18,882 nt of DNA from Agrocybe praecox (lineage: Eukaryota; Basidiomycota; Agaricomycetes; Agaricales; Agrocybaceae): positions 1 to 18,882 of the forward strand of contig CAXHKQ010000244.1 of NCBI GenBank assembly GCA_964017145.1, in the 5' to 3' direction. The notes under the pieces are model-generated. The model had not been told where the DNA came from. It made no database searches and was given only the letters and a program-made list of their open reading frames with translations. Positions 10,089 through 18,882 of the stretch are shown here, one piece after another. Every line of letters begins with the position of its first letter. Within the stretch, counting starts at the first letter, position 1. A program made the position numbers and the translations under genes.

Positions 10089-10237
10089 TAATAGTACGCA
10101 CACCTTGAAAATTGTATCAATCGTGTTCGCCCATCAATTCAGGGTCCACTACGCAAATAGTAATGATGCAGTCTAGTTCAATGATCATCATTCTATAGTA
10201 TGCACAACAATCCTTGGAGAAAAGTCTCAACAGTGTC

Positions 10238-10509
10238 GTCTGAGTGGTGCAGGTGATAGAGTGCTTGCCTCACGAGCGGGAGGTCCTGGGTTCAAATCTC
10301 GGGAGTAAGAGAACGATTTTGGAATTTTCTCCACACGATGATCCACAGGAAGGATGTTAAACGTTGCCTAGGGTTACTCCTTACAGCCATGTGCTAACCA
10401 CATGTCATCTTTCAAAACCGAAACCGGTTACGAAGCCCTGCTACTCTTCAAATACAAGGGAGGTCAAGACCATGGGGTTGTAGCACCAAACATGATGAGG
10501 ATGATGATG
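10238..10509 (+). mobile_element. tRNA-derived SINE
   Basis: The head folds as a tRNA relic. An A-box-like TGGTGCAGGTG lies at 10245-10255. The anticodon stem CTTGC/GCGGG (10264-10268, 10276-10280) closes a 7-nt loop CTCACGA with CAC in the anticodon position, as in a valine tRNA. A 5-nt variable region follows, then a T arm CTGGG/CTCGG around TTCAAAT. The B box GGTTCAAATCT is at 10289-10299. These two boxes form an internal RNA polymerase III promoter. About 200 bases of tRNA-unrelated body follow, then a tail of GATGAGGATGATGATG (about 10494-10509), a simple repeat typical of SINE 3' ends. The acceptor stem does not pair, so this is not a working tRNA gene. I found no clear target-site duplication; the 5' end is set from tRNA position 1. 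One AACCGGTT octamer lies in the body (10422-10429). Confidence 0.8.
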
Positions 10510-10522
10510 TGGCTGAGAACGC

Positions 10523-10631
10523 CCGATGAAAGACCTCTCTGTACTAACATGGAAAAATGATATACTTACAAGCATTTTATTAAAATTATTTTGAATGAAA
10601 AGGATTTGTGCGCTATTTTATTCTATTCATT
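10523..10631. repeat. Diverged direct repeat, copy 1
   Basis: Shares a clear but diverged match with 11027-11139: CCTCTCTGTACTAACATGG against CCTCCCTGTTCTAACATGG, then a CAAGCATTTT block, AATTATTTT and AATGAAAAGGATTTGTGC. The copies are about 504 bases apart in the same orientation. The SINE lies immediately upstream of this copy only. Confidence 0.65.
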
Positions 10632-11026
10632 CAATGAACATCATTCTATATAGTACACCCTGCGTTAGAATATGTGTTACATCGTAGAATGCCTACAGTT
10701 TCAAACTTATTCATTTGAAATTTATACCAAATGAAAAGGAATGTCTATGATTGAGAAAAATATCAACAGTTTTCTATTTGGACGCCTTTGGCCTTAGTTT
10801 TTATACCTAGATGGTTAGCAATCGTCGCTCGCCTGGCCGTTGGTAGGCTTGCGGAAACTTGAACCAATAACGCTGAACGGCTACTCTCGGAAGGTCAAAA
10901 CTTTCGTATCTTTTGACGTTGACTCATACCTTCGACATATCAAAAATTCGAAAATCTATCGTTTTTGAATCCGGTGATATCGACAGCTATGCGTGTGCAA
11001 AATGGAATGTGAAATGAAATGTGAAC

Positions 11027-11139
11027 CGTCAAATAAGCCTCCCTGTTCTAACATGGAATAATGATAAACACAAACACAAGCATTTTTTTAAATTATTTTA
11101 AATGAAAAGGATTTGTGCACTATTTTTATCACATTCATT
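11027..11139. repeat. Diverged direct repeat, copy 2
   Basis: Same-orientation copy of 10523-10631. A further match (CAATGATCATCATTCTATAG at 10180 against CAATGAACATCATTCTATAT at 10632) suggests the whole interval is an old tandem duplication of roughly 450-500 bp, altered since by the SINE and other insertions. This copy runs directly into the hairpin at 11141. Confidence 0.65.
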
Positions 11140-11140
11140 T

Positions 11141-11295
11141 GAGTGTACGGACATTGTTTTGGTTCACTTCAGTGATAAGTTATGTTATTTTGTATGGGGA
11201 AAATGTTTGATTTCACTCTCCAAATCTTAACTCCGTGTTTGGTTAGGATACCATAACTTCCCACTGGAGTGAACTAAAACGATGTTCGTATACTC
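11141..11295. repeat. Long hairpin with 44-nt arms
   Basis: The arm at 11141-11184 (starting GAGTGTACGG, ending AAGTTATG) and the arm at 11252-11295 are reverse complements at 37 of 44 positions, separated by 67 bases. Six of the seven differences are transitions. In plus-strand RNA five of them become G-U pairs, leaving only two unpaired positions (11175 and 11176 against their partners). Weaker inverted similarity continues outward into the direct repeat on the left and to about 11345 on the right. It could be a MITE, a foldback of an older repeat, or a hairpin RNA source. Confidence 0.6.
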
Positions 11296-11299
11296 AAAT

Positions 11300-13580
11300 T
11301 AATGGGAATGACATTATGCACACATACTGCGTATAAACAAATAAAATAATGTCTTATGTGTTCAATTAGCTCGAAAAAAAGTATATATTTGAAAATCGGT
11401 CTTTTGGAGGCGCTCTTAGCCAGAGGTGAGACTTTTCGGCAGCGATTTTTTCGCATACAAAAGATTGAGGTTCATTCATTACAATTTGTGTGGATGTCCC
11501 TGAATAGAAGGGTCAACACGATTAATGCAATTTTCAAGGTGTACGTACTTTTATCACTTCGTACTATCATGATTAACAACAAAACTCAAACCTGAGCGGA
11601 ATCCAATTACACAAAATCTGAAAGATGCATAAGGGAGTAAAAATATTGTCTGGATTCTGGGTACCGCCGGCTCTGGGTATTGGTACGGGTACGACTCTGT
11701 ATTCCGAATATTATTTTTATTTTCATAACCCATTGGGTTTATCAAAATCCAAATATACTATTCGGAATAATTGTAAACGAAATTAAATCGTTTTGAAGAG
11801 CCAACAAAATTCAAACTGTTGAACAATTCGTATTCAAATGTTAAGGAAAATCATGACTATTATTTCATAAGTTTTCTTCACTATTCCCAGAAGGATTCAT
11901 TGTATTCGTGCAGTTCATATTTAGTCCTCAACATTGACATGTTCCTTAGTAAGAATCAAGTGGAGCAGTTGTACCTATGTTGCCATTACAGTACGATGTC
12001 AGTGCGATGCGAATGCTTGTGTCACATACTGGCGAATTTACCCACTCACGAACACACAATATTGCAAACTCTCTAGCCATCGGGAGCCACTGGAGTGGGT
12101 AAACCTGGCTAAACCTTAGTGCTCCGCAGTTCGCAGTGCGGGTGTTTTGCTTCCACAATATGTCACTCGCGCGACGCGCTGACCACGATTTATACCGCAG
12201 CTACGATGTACACATGTTGTATTGGTGAAGTTTATCATTCTAAACACGCGCGGGTCTGTGAAGTCTTCGGCTTCGGTGACAATAATACCAACACGCCGTG
12301 AGGTGGATATGGTCTACATGCAGGGACAAACTGCCCAACGTTTTGTGGAAGCGGTCAAGTGAGACGGAAGCCCAGTGATTTACCGACGCATGCGGGAGCA
12401 GCAAAAGGGCGAAAATATATGGTCGGACGTTCGGTGTTCGCCATATATATTTAAGTTTTTTATTGCACCATTTCTTGAAATTCTTGAACGTAAATCGTGC
12501 CGATTATATTCGCGTACATATCCATGAACAAACCACACGTATAGACAAGACACGCTAGTGTGTGCTTTTGGCTTGCTTCCGTGTGCGGTCGTAATTAAAT
12601 CATTAATCATTACGCAGAACGTGAACAGATGCGCGCGCAAAGTCGTAAATTTCACCCACATTTAGGTTAGCGAGAGATGCGCCAAGGTGTGAGCAATTTG
12701 GGTTTCATTTCGAGCTGCGAAATATTTCAGTTGAAGTCGTATACATATTCACTACATGTGCCCGAATGTTGTTCCGAGTGTTTATTTTACGGGGTCCATT
12801 GCCCGCCATCGGCCTCTGTCGTGCGGACACCGTTGGTGAATCATTGTGTTTGGCTGTGCGTGTGTGCGTGTGTTTGCGAATGACCATTCAACCAGAATAA
12901 CATGACAGCTCTGCCCTACATTTACTCATGTCGACGAACATGTCGGTAAATTCGGGCTAAAAAGAGTCAGAGCGAAGCGAACGAAAAAGTCGCATTTAAA
13001 TGACTGATGCGTCTGGTTGTTTGTTGAATATTTGTTTTGCGTGCACATTAAACATGCGTGTATCATATATAGGCCTATCTTGATCTGTTCACCGCAGGAT
13101 TTGATTTCGAAATCCTTTTATGTTTGCGCATCGCAAACAAGTTGCGGTGTGTATTATACGGGTGCGTATCAAAGCCACTGCAATATATGCTCAAACGTTG
13201 ATGTCTGCTGCCTGTTGCTCGCAGTGAATAACATGCACATGCACACACACACACACACACGCACATACGCCGCAAAGCAGCCGCCAGCTATACGCATTTG
13301 CGCAGAACGAGTGACATACAGAAAGTTTTCCAAACACTGAACATGCAAAATGGGAAAATATTCCGAGAATACACTGATGAAACTTTTGCAACGCACATCG
13401 GTCCCACGATACTGACCCCACATAAAATGCTCCTTTCGAGGACGTTTGTATTGTGTATGTATGTATGTGACTGGTTCTGCCATATTCATATCATCGTTAT
13501 TATTTTTTTGCAGGCACAAAGAGAGAAATGCAGGTGCATATCATAAAGGTGATATGACATATTTATATTGGTCTTCAATA
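11300..13580. other. Gene-free spacer
   Basis: No frame shows a recognised domain. Small features: an imperfect inverted repeat ATATATGG/CCATATAT (12415-12422, 12441-12448), a CA run at 13242-13260 and a GTAT tetranucleotide run near 13452-13467. A good acceptor-like tract, TTTTTTTGCAG, ends at 13513. Confidence 0.5.
13242..13260. repeat. CA microsatellite, 19 bases
   Basis: Uninterrupted CA units, preceded by CATGCACATG. It explains the THTHT and CVCVCV peptides of the overlapping open frames. Confidence 0.9.
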
Positions 13581-13590
13581 TTTTCAACAA

Positions 13591-13755
13591 CAGGATGCGC
13601 CATATTTGATGGCGCCATGAGATCATCGAATTATTTGTGAACGAATCGATCTATTGTTATAAACCAAACATTTAAATTTAATTTAGACCTGTACACTTTG
13701 TTCGGATCAATTGGTTTATAGTTTATACATTATATAAATCAAATGGCCACCTTCA
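13591..13755. mobile_element. Possible short MITE, copy 1 of a CAGGRTGCGCC-ended repeat
   Basis: The motif at 13591-13612 (CAGGATGCGCC followed by ATATTTGATGG) recurs at 14294-14315 with one difference. About 140 bases downstream, ATCAAATGGCCACC (about 13738-13751) is a diverged inverse of it. That would make a MITE-like unit of about 165 bp. The right arm match is short and imperfect, so the boundaries are tentative. Confidence 0.35.
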
Positions 13756-13759
13756 TTGG

Positions 13760-14290
13760 CAACTGAAAAATTAGCATTTTGCTGCATTTCCCATCACTCT
13801 TGTAAAGTATCACGGCGATAAAGCGATATAATTTATGCACACATTATTGTCTGAGGCTGAGGCATACTGGCGTACAATTTTCTTTCCTGGAATTGTTCAA
13901 CAACGAGTCTAGAGTATAGTCCAGGCGGCGTTGAAACAATACGACATTCTAGGCTTATAAGAAACGTTTGCTCTGAGCACTTGTACCAGTTTTTTTTAAT
14001 CAATAACAACATTTTATACAAAAGTTTAAATTGGAGATACTAATAAAACTGAAAAATACATGACAAATTGCAGACTATTTCGCTAAGGCGCAATTGATAA
14101 GCGGTGATAAGTTTGTAAAAAAAAAATATAAAAAAATCCAAAAACAAGTTACATCAAATTGTACAATTGTACATGCGACAGATTTGTCATGAGGCTACCT
14201 CTGAAGAGTTGTAGGCATTAAAATATGCCACATTTCGATACTCCCATACAAAAATGCATTGGCAAAATCCTGACAGACGTAATGTACAGT
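13760..14290. other. Gene-free AT-rich spacer
   Basis: Contains an A-rich run (about 14118-14137) and no recognised coding or RNA gene. Confidence 0.5.
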
Positions 14291-14293
14291 GGA

Positions 14294-14405
14294 CAGGGTG
14301 CGCCATATTTGATGGATCTAAAAGGTCTGAGTCTACAAGGAAAATTTCGTTCAGTAGGCATATTGGAAGATTTTCTTATAGCTTTATCAAATAAAAGGCG
14401 CGCTA
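14294..14405. mobile_element. Possible short MITE, copy 2 of the same end motif
   Basis: CAGGGTGCGCC followed by ATATTTGATGG (14294-14315) repeats the motif at 13591 in the same orientation. ATCAAATAAAAGGCGCGC (about 14386-14403) is a loose inverse. CAGGGTG starts are frequent among Tc1/mariner-group elements. An open frame spans the unit on both strands, but neither product is recognised. Confidence 0.35.
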
Positions 14406-14729
14406 TGTATGCTCTTTGCGAAAGAGTGCAGACTTTTCTCCATATTTTGGCAACCACACATTTTTTTCTGTGACTAAATGGTTCTGACCTAAGACAGAAG
14501 AATATAATTGATGTATAATCTTGATTCGTCGACGTCAGTGAAGCGTATATTAATTAGGAATTATACCTACAATTTTGCTAGAATCTCAACATTCAACTTA
14601 TGTACTATATTCGTAAGGGCTCGACTGACGACTGAAACTGTACGATATTCAAATATGTGCGCCTTTTCTAATTAAAGTTCACCATTGCGAGTGTCCACAT
14701 CCAGAAAGATCATATTGCCTCAGTCCACT
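14406..14729. other. Gene-free spacer
   Basis: No recognised coding sequence, RNA gene or repeat. Confidence 0.5.
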
Positions 14730-15060
14730 GCATGCGCATGCCTGCCTGGCCTGCCCGGCTGTGTGCTCTGATTGCGAACGGAAACTGATGCTTAGAGCGC
14801 GGCCGGGCAAACAGACTGCCACAGCCACGGCGCACGAAACCGGCGAACTGCCGGGCGGAAAATGCCTCCCGGTTCTGCGGCCTGTTTCCGCGGCAGCGGC
14901 GGCTGGCCGACCGGCCGCCACCGCCACGTGCCGCCACGTTCGTTTGATATTTTATGCAAACAAATGCACACGGTTCGCACATCATCATCATCACCAGCAC
15001 CGGACCGGACAAGCACCACCCGACAACCGAGCAGCCAGAACGCGCTGACAGGCTCATCAA
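14730..15060. promoter_or_regulatory. CpG-rich block with palindromes, candidate regulatory region
   Basis: GC content rises sharply with many CpG and GCC/GGC repeats (about 14801-14940). The block starts with the perfect 12-bp palindrome GCATGCGCATGC (14730-14741) and contains an E-box CACGTG (about 14925), an ATGCAAAC octamer-like motif (about 14955) and a CAT trinucleotide run (about 14980-14992). Five overlapping open frames on both strands are a by-product of GC richness; none is recognised. It could be a promoter, an enhancer or an unrecognised GC-rich exon. Confidence 0.25.
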
Positions 15061-16090
15061 CACTCATACCAGTTCAACAAACTTAGAACTGGGATACTGC
15101 AATGGAATTCAAAGCGCGATTAAAGGAAAAGCATAGAAGATATCATATCAACATTTGTGTCCATCGTTAGCTACACATTTCTTCAACTCCTCCTCGTTCG
15201 CAGAGACCATTTAACTCTTTTTCGGCTCCTTCGAATGATTTAACTGTAGGCCTGGAAGTGCGTGTCCCAGCGGAGAAGATAAGAGCCCATAGTCGTAATC
15301 GACGTAATCGTTATATTGACCACTTTGGCTGGATGCGCACGAAAAATGCTCATGGAAATTTAGCTGAAAAATCATGTCTTCCAATATATGGCTCAAATTG
15401 ATATTTCTCTTACGGTAACGACTGTATCAACATCAACTGATTCTCCGAATTTGAGTTCTAGGAGCACAGTACTTCATTCTAATTCAGTCATAGACATATC
15501 AATGTTTTCCACTTTTGTAATCGATATCGATCGACATTTTGCCGTTATCGATAACGTTTTCTAAATGAATAAATAGTTTTCAATCGCCAAATGAAATCAG
15601 TTGAAAAATACATCCTTTCGAACACAGGCATCTTGAAAAATTTGGTTTCTCGTTGAAGCTGAATGTCAGACTTTTTCCAATGACATATGATATGTCTATA
15701 TAAACAATCAAAAAACCCGAGCGCCTGCTGATGAAGTGAATCCCAGTTCCAAGGTTGTAGAACTGATACACGGACATACGGACATACACAGTACATACAA
15801 TATACTACACGAACCGGAGCAGTTCACGACATTATCACGCAGAATGATGACCGGCCCGAGTGCCGTGTTGTCGTCGAGCTTGTGTGTTTCTTCTGTGTGT
15901 GCACATCGACACTGTGGATATTTTTAGAATACGAAAGCGAGCGTAAATTCGCTGTATAAAACCGTCCACACATAAACATACACACACAACTCATTGAACA
16001 ATGCACACTGGACCGTTCACGATGGGTACTACCTCGCGTAATTGAAATAGGACGACCACCGAGAGTATATTTCTTGTGAATCGATTCAAT
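15061..16090. other. Gene-free spacer
   Basis: No recognised coding sequence. A TATAAA at 15955-15960 has a TCATTG initiator-like motif about 38 bases downstream, farther than the usual 30, so no promoter is called. Confidence 0.5.
15520..15555. promoter_or_regulatory. Paired CGAT palindromes with a DRE-type site
   Basis: Two perfect 12-bp palindromes lie 12 bases apart: ATCGATATCGAT (15520-15531) and GTTATCGATAAC (15544-15555). The second contains TATCGATA (15546-15553), the Drosophila DNA-replication-related element bound by DREF. Both contain CGATA cores like those recognised in clusters by the insulator protein BEAF-32. Those assignments are Drosophila knowledge; use here is unproven. 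Confidence 0.3.
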
Positions 16091-16097
16091 AAGCTGA

Positions 16098-16352
16098 ATA
16101 TTTTTGAATTGTTGTTCTGTGGCTGGATCTATTCATCACAAGGTTCATCAAATACGGTTTAATGGAGAAGAGGGAATTTCGTTTCTTGATGTAGCACTTT
16201 TTCCTGATGGGAAAAGTTCGGCTGAAGCCAAAACATGTCTTACTTCGTGTGGTGCAGGCTCTTTCCCATCCGAAACAGAAATCGCAATTGTTTTCCAAAA
16301 CTCTGTAAATGCTATTTGGGCACCGAAGACGATGCGCGCAATCGACGCCTAA
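16098..16352 (+). pseudogene. Possible Penelope-like reverse-transcriptase fragment
   Basis: This is an open frame of about 84 codons with no ATG until close to its end, lying between stops at 16095 and 16350. Near its middle it reads SIHHKVHQIRF, then EEGISFLDV, then DGKSS. Reverse transcriptases of Penelope-like and related retroelements often have a late segment with Ser-Ile/Leu-His, an aromatic-charged strand, the motif I/L-x-FLDV and a following Asp-Gly. The usual downstream KPT and HP motifs are not visible in any frame, and the catalytic YADD box is absent. It may be a small decayed fragment or a chance frame. Confidence 0.25.
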
Positions 16353-18060
16353 ATGTGTCGGTTACTGACGAAAACATCAATAAGTCCTACAAATAGTTTC
16401 GGAAATAGAAAAGTTTGGCAGCAAAACATTCCTGATCCTCTAAAGATATGAAAACAATGTTTAGACATATCGTGCATGCGGTTTTGGGACTGCGAGAGCA
16501 TTTTGAAGAGGGTGCCGCGATTACGCAAAAACTGACAATTGTCAAAATCAACAAATTGTCGATATAATTGGATGATTGGCCTATGAATTGTGGTCTTATT
16601 TACGGTTTTATTCGTATTCGGCACTAAGTGACTATTATCAATTTCCAAATTCAATATGGTGTCTCCAGGGACAAAGTGAGGCAATATAAATCGCGAAAAA
16701 TTGGGATTTTGCAAGGGTTAGCGCCAAATCCTTTTCGGAGGTGATCTTGATATTTCAGGATAGCTGAATTTTGGCGATAGGCCGATAATTATACTATGTA
16801 GAGGAACCTAACAAGTTTTCATCAAAAAGTTTGTGTATTCATCACTTTTCCCGAGACTTAGTGAACTTAGAGAACTAGTGACTTAGTATGTTGAATATTG
16901 TGTGGCTATCGGAAAAATATCGATTGAGGGGCACACATTTTGGAACAACGTAAAAACATGCCTTCTGTATTACTTTTCTAGCAGAGTGTCAATATTTCTT
17001 TATAAGAATTGTATTGACAAAATGTGGGAGGGAAATTGGATAACTTTTTTTCGTTTTTGAAAATCGATTAGAAAAATATACCACCTCAACGGGTGTTTCA
17101 CGAAAAGTGTCCGATTGAGTTGGCATCTACTCTAGTAACTAGCAGTTATAAGCGTTTATCTATCCAACTGGCTGCACATCGGAGTTTCGATCGGAGTGCG
17201 GAGGAGTGCGAAGCGTGTGCGCTGTCACAACACCGCCACACGCACGCACCCAAGTCCGCTCCGCGCCGATTTGCACGCACGCCACTTGCCGCTGCCTGAT
17301 TCGATTTGATGGTCGCGTCACGTCCGCAGTTCGTTTGTCGGCATTTCGCGCCTCGTCTGCACGCGTGCCCGCGCGCGCACACACATCATAAACACATACA
17401 CATACGCATGGGCCGTAAATTATACGATTGGCATCAAACACAAATCGTCGGCGTCTGCGCTCACTCACTCACAGTCAGTGAGCTGAAATGCTGGCGGGAA
17501 TTTCGGAACATCTCGCATCGGAGAAAATCACGAGAATCGCGCAACGGCAGCGGCGCGCTTGATTTAACACGTAACGTACCGTTTGAGAACTCCGCGGCTC
17601 CGCGGTAAAGGCGAATGCTGCTAAACGACGCATTGTATTGGATATATGTTTTCTCAGTTTTGTTTGCTTATAAATAATAAAGGCATTAGACCACAGACTT
17701 CCAACTACAATAGCTTGATTGATGCGTATTTGAGTCAGCTTAAATTAAAGTATATTGCATGTTTATATTTTTTATATTTGTTAGTGGATTTTTATGTTTC
17801 TATTTCGGTGAACGGTTCAACATTTTTTGTTTTAATACGATTGTGTGGATGCGCCGTAATGCCCAACATAATCCGATATCAATGAATCCGTATATTTAGG
17901 CCGGATATTGAGAAAATTCGCCCATTTTCGCAAGTTCCTAGCTCCCAAAATAAATTATCATCATTTGTTCACATTGCCCATCTCAGAAATTCAGTGAAAT
18001 AGGAATAAATGGGGCTGGGACGTTACGTGTTTATCTGACTGTAATACTTTCGACGATATG
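16353..18060. other. Gene-free spacer
   Basis: A 121-residue reverse frame (16714-16349) has no recognised domain. A doubled CTCCGCGG (about 17590-17605) and CA/CG patches (about 17370-17405) are the only repeats noted. The stretch is AT-rich apart from about 17160-17610. Confidence 0.5.
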
Positions 18061-18343
18061 TTGCAATTCTCGGTAGCAGAACAGTCGGACATCGCGCATC
18101 GATCGCCGACCTAATGATTCAGGATTCACATTCACTGTAAACATGCGAACCGCGAACAGAGACTGCACAGCAGCCAGATTGTTTGTTTGTGCTGAGGCCA
18201 ACAGGCAGCTCTGCCTGCCTGCCTGCCGCTCATAAATTGCCAGCCCGAATTATACAAGTCGAGTCGGCGCATGCACACACGACGACAGCGGCAGCGGCAG
18301 CGCCAACGTTTTGTGCGAAAATACGCGTGCACTGAAAAATTGA

Positions 18344-18367
18344 ACACACGCGCGCGCGCGTGCGTGT
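18344..18367. repeat. 24-bp alternating purine-pyrimidine tract with a CG core
   Basis: ACACA, then CGCGCGCGCGCG, then TGCGTGT with perfect purine-pyrimidine alternation. Such CG-cored tracts are the most favourable sequence for left-handed Z-DNA. Confidence 0.85.
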
Positions 18368-18430
18368 TGGTTCGGTAAACATGCACACTTCACTGGCTCA
18401 GGCTCACTGCTCGCAGTCTCAGCGAGTTGC

Positions 18431-18456
18431 TGTGTGTGTGTGTGTGTGTGTGTGTG
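18431..18456. repeat. (TG)13 microsatellite
   Basis: Thirteen uninterrupted TG units, the longest dinucleotide repeat in the window. A complementary ACACAC tract lies at about 18475-18482. Confidence 0.95.
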
Positions 18457-18882
18457 CAACTTGCGCACAGAAATACACACACGCAACCATCTCCGCAAAT
18501 AGAACGGAATCCTATGGGTGTTCTTGTGTGTGAGTGTGCGTTTCGTGTCCGTATAGGCATGCTAAAAATACACACATCACTCACTCGACTCGATTCGTCC
18601 GTTCCGTCACAAACGCGCGCGCACACAACACTTGAACAACTGCACTGTGTGTATTCAACCTTTAGGCGCGCGCGCTTGTGAAGCAACCACAAAACCCTTC
18701 ATAAACCATGTCTAACTTCAACTTCAGTTGTCGAGTGTTTTGCTTCCAACCGCGTTCGGGAACGCATAATTACGAAAAACTGTTTTTTTTTCGGATTATG
18801 CAAAACGCGGTTTATCGTCTGTATAAGGTGGTGACAGACATTTCACATTCATGTTTGAATCATTGGTGTTTTATTGTTTTAT

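Larger units (their letters stand above)
8770..10170. other. Gene-free spacer with strong CA/TG runs
   Basis: It contains the longest open frame of the window (reverse strand, 9999-9250, 249 residues). That frame crosses TG and CA microsatellites giving CVCVCV and HTHTHT peptides, and other frames over the same interval are open too, so it is judged a repeat artefact. A CGGT tandem (about 9483-9494) and a doubled 11-mer ATTGGATTGGA (about 10038-10059) are also present. Confidence 0.5.
18061..18882. other. Gene-free repeat-rich end of the window
   Basis: Contains a CCTG tetranucleotide run (about 18213-18227), CGGCAG repeats (about 18287-18301), alternating CG/CA and TG tracts, and no recognised gene. 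Confidence 0.5.

Noticed and set aside
10238..10309. Functional tRNA-Val gene
   Set aside because: The acceptor and D stems do not pair, and the sequence continues into a SINE body with a GATGAT tail.
10772..11026. A second degenerate tRNA-like head near 10812-10865
   Set aside because: It has some A-box-like and arm-like words but no acceptable B box or paired arms.
13514..13533. 20-nt micro-exon between a TTTTTTTGCAG acceptor and a GTGCAT donor
   Set aside because: The donor is poor, no neighbouring exon is seen, and such signals are common in long non-coding DNA.
15955..15998. TATA-box promoter (TATAAA with TCATTG downstream)
   Set aside because: The spacing of about 38 bases exceeds the usual 30, and no transcript unit follows.
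16349..16714. 121-residue reverse-strand frame as a gene
   Set aside because: No recognised motif; it could be part of the same decayed element as 16098-16352 but nothing shows it.
1..18882. CRISPR array, operons, ribosomal RNA or organelle genes
   Set aside because: No regularly spaced repeats, no compact gene order and no rRNA-like sequence were seen.

Overview
This window looks like nuclear DNA from an arthropod, most likely an insect. It appears to be non-coding: intergenic sequence or the inside of a large intron. The reasons are: no long open frame with a recognisable protein domain; several remnants of eukaryotic transposable elements (a tRNA-derived SINE, a short non-autonomous Helitron, two deleted elements with Tc1/mariner-type ends, several foldback or MITE-like inverted repeats); many CA/TG, CG and tri- or tetranucleotide microsatellites; and CpG dinucleotides that are not visibly depleted. 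Nothing suggests a bacterium, phage or organelle. Species and locus cannot be read from the sequence.

Layout. 1-230: TG-rich start with a (TCG)6 run inside a short possible first coding exon that ends at a consensus splice donor. 231-1273: Tc1/mariner-like element with long inverted ends and TA at both borders; its interior is interrupted by a block holding five AACCGGTT octamers. 1274-2419: CA/TG microsatellites. 2420-2907: a second, shorter member of the same Tc1-like family, in the opposite orientation, keeping a piece that may be the end of a transposase. 2908-6411: no gene; a palindromic CRE-type site. 6412-6626: foldback element with nearly identical 39-bp arms. 6627-7730: no gene, ending in a GC-rich stretch. 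7731-7963: complete-looking short Helitron. 7964-10237: no gene; one solo transposon-like end, strong CA/TG runs. 10238-10509: tRNA-derived SINE. 10523-11295: a diverged direct repeat followed by a long hairpin. 11296-13590: no gene. 13591-14405: two copies of a short transposon-end motif. 14730-15060: CpG-rich block. 15520-15555: pair of CGAT palindromes including a DRE-type octamer. 16098-16352: a possible retroelement reverse-transcriptase fragment. 16353-18882: no gene, ending in a region with strong Z-DNA potential.

There is no set of genes working together here. What is readable is transposon history plus candidate regulatory sites. I found no convincing new biological system. The items most worth checking are the Tc1-like family with its AACCGGTT-rich insertion, the hairpin at 11141-11295, and the foldback at 6412-6626.
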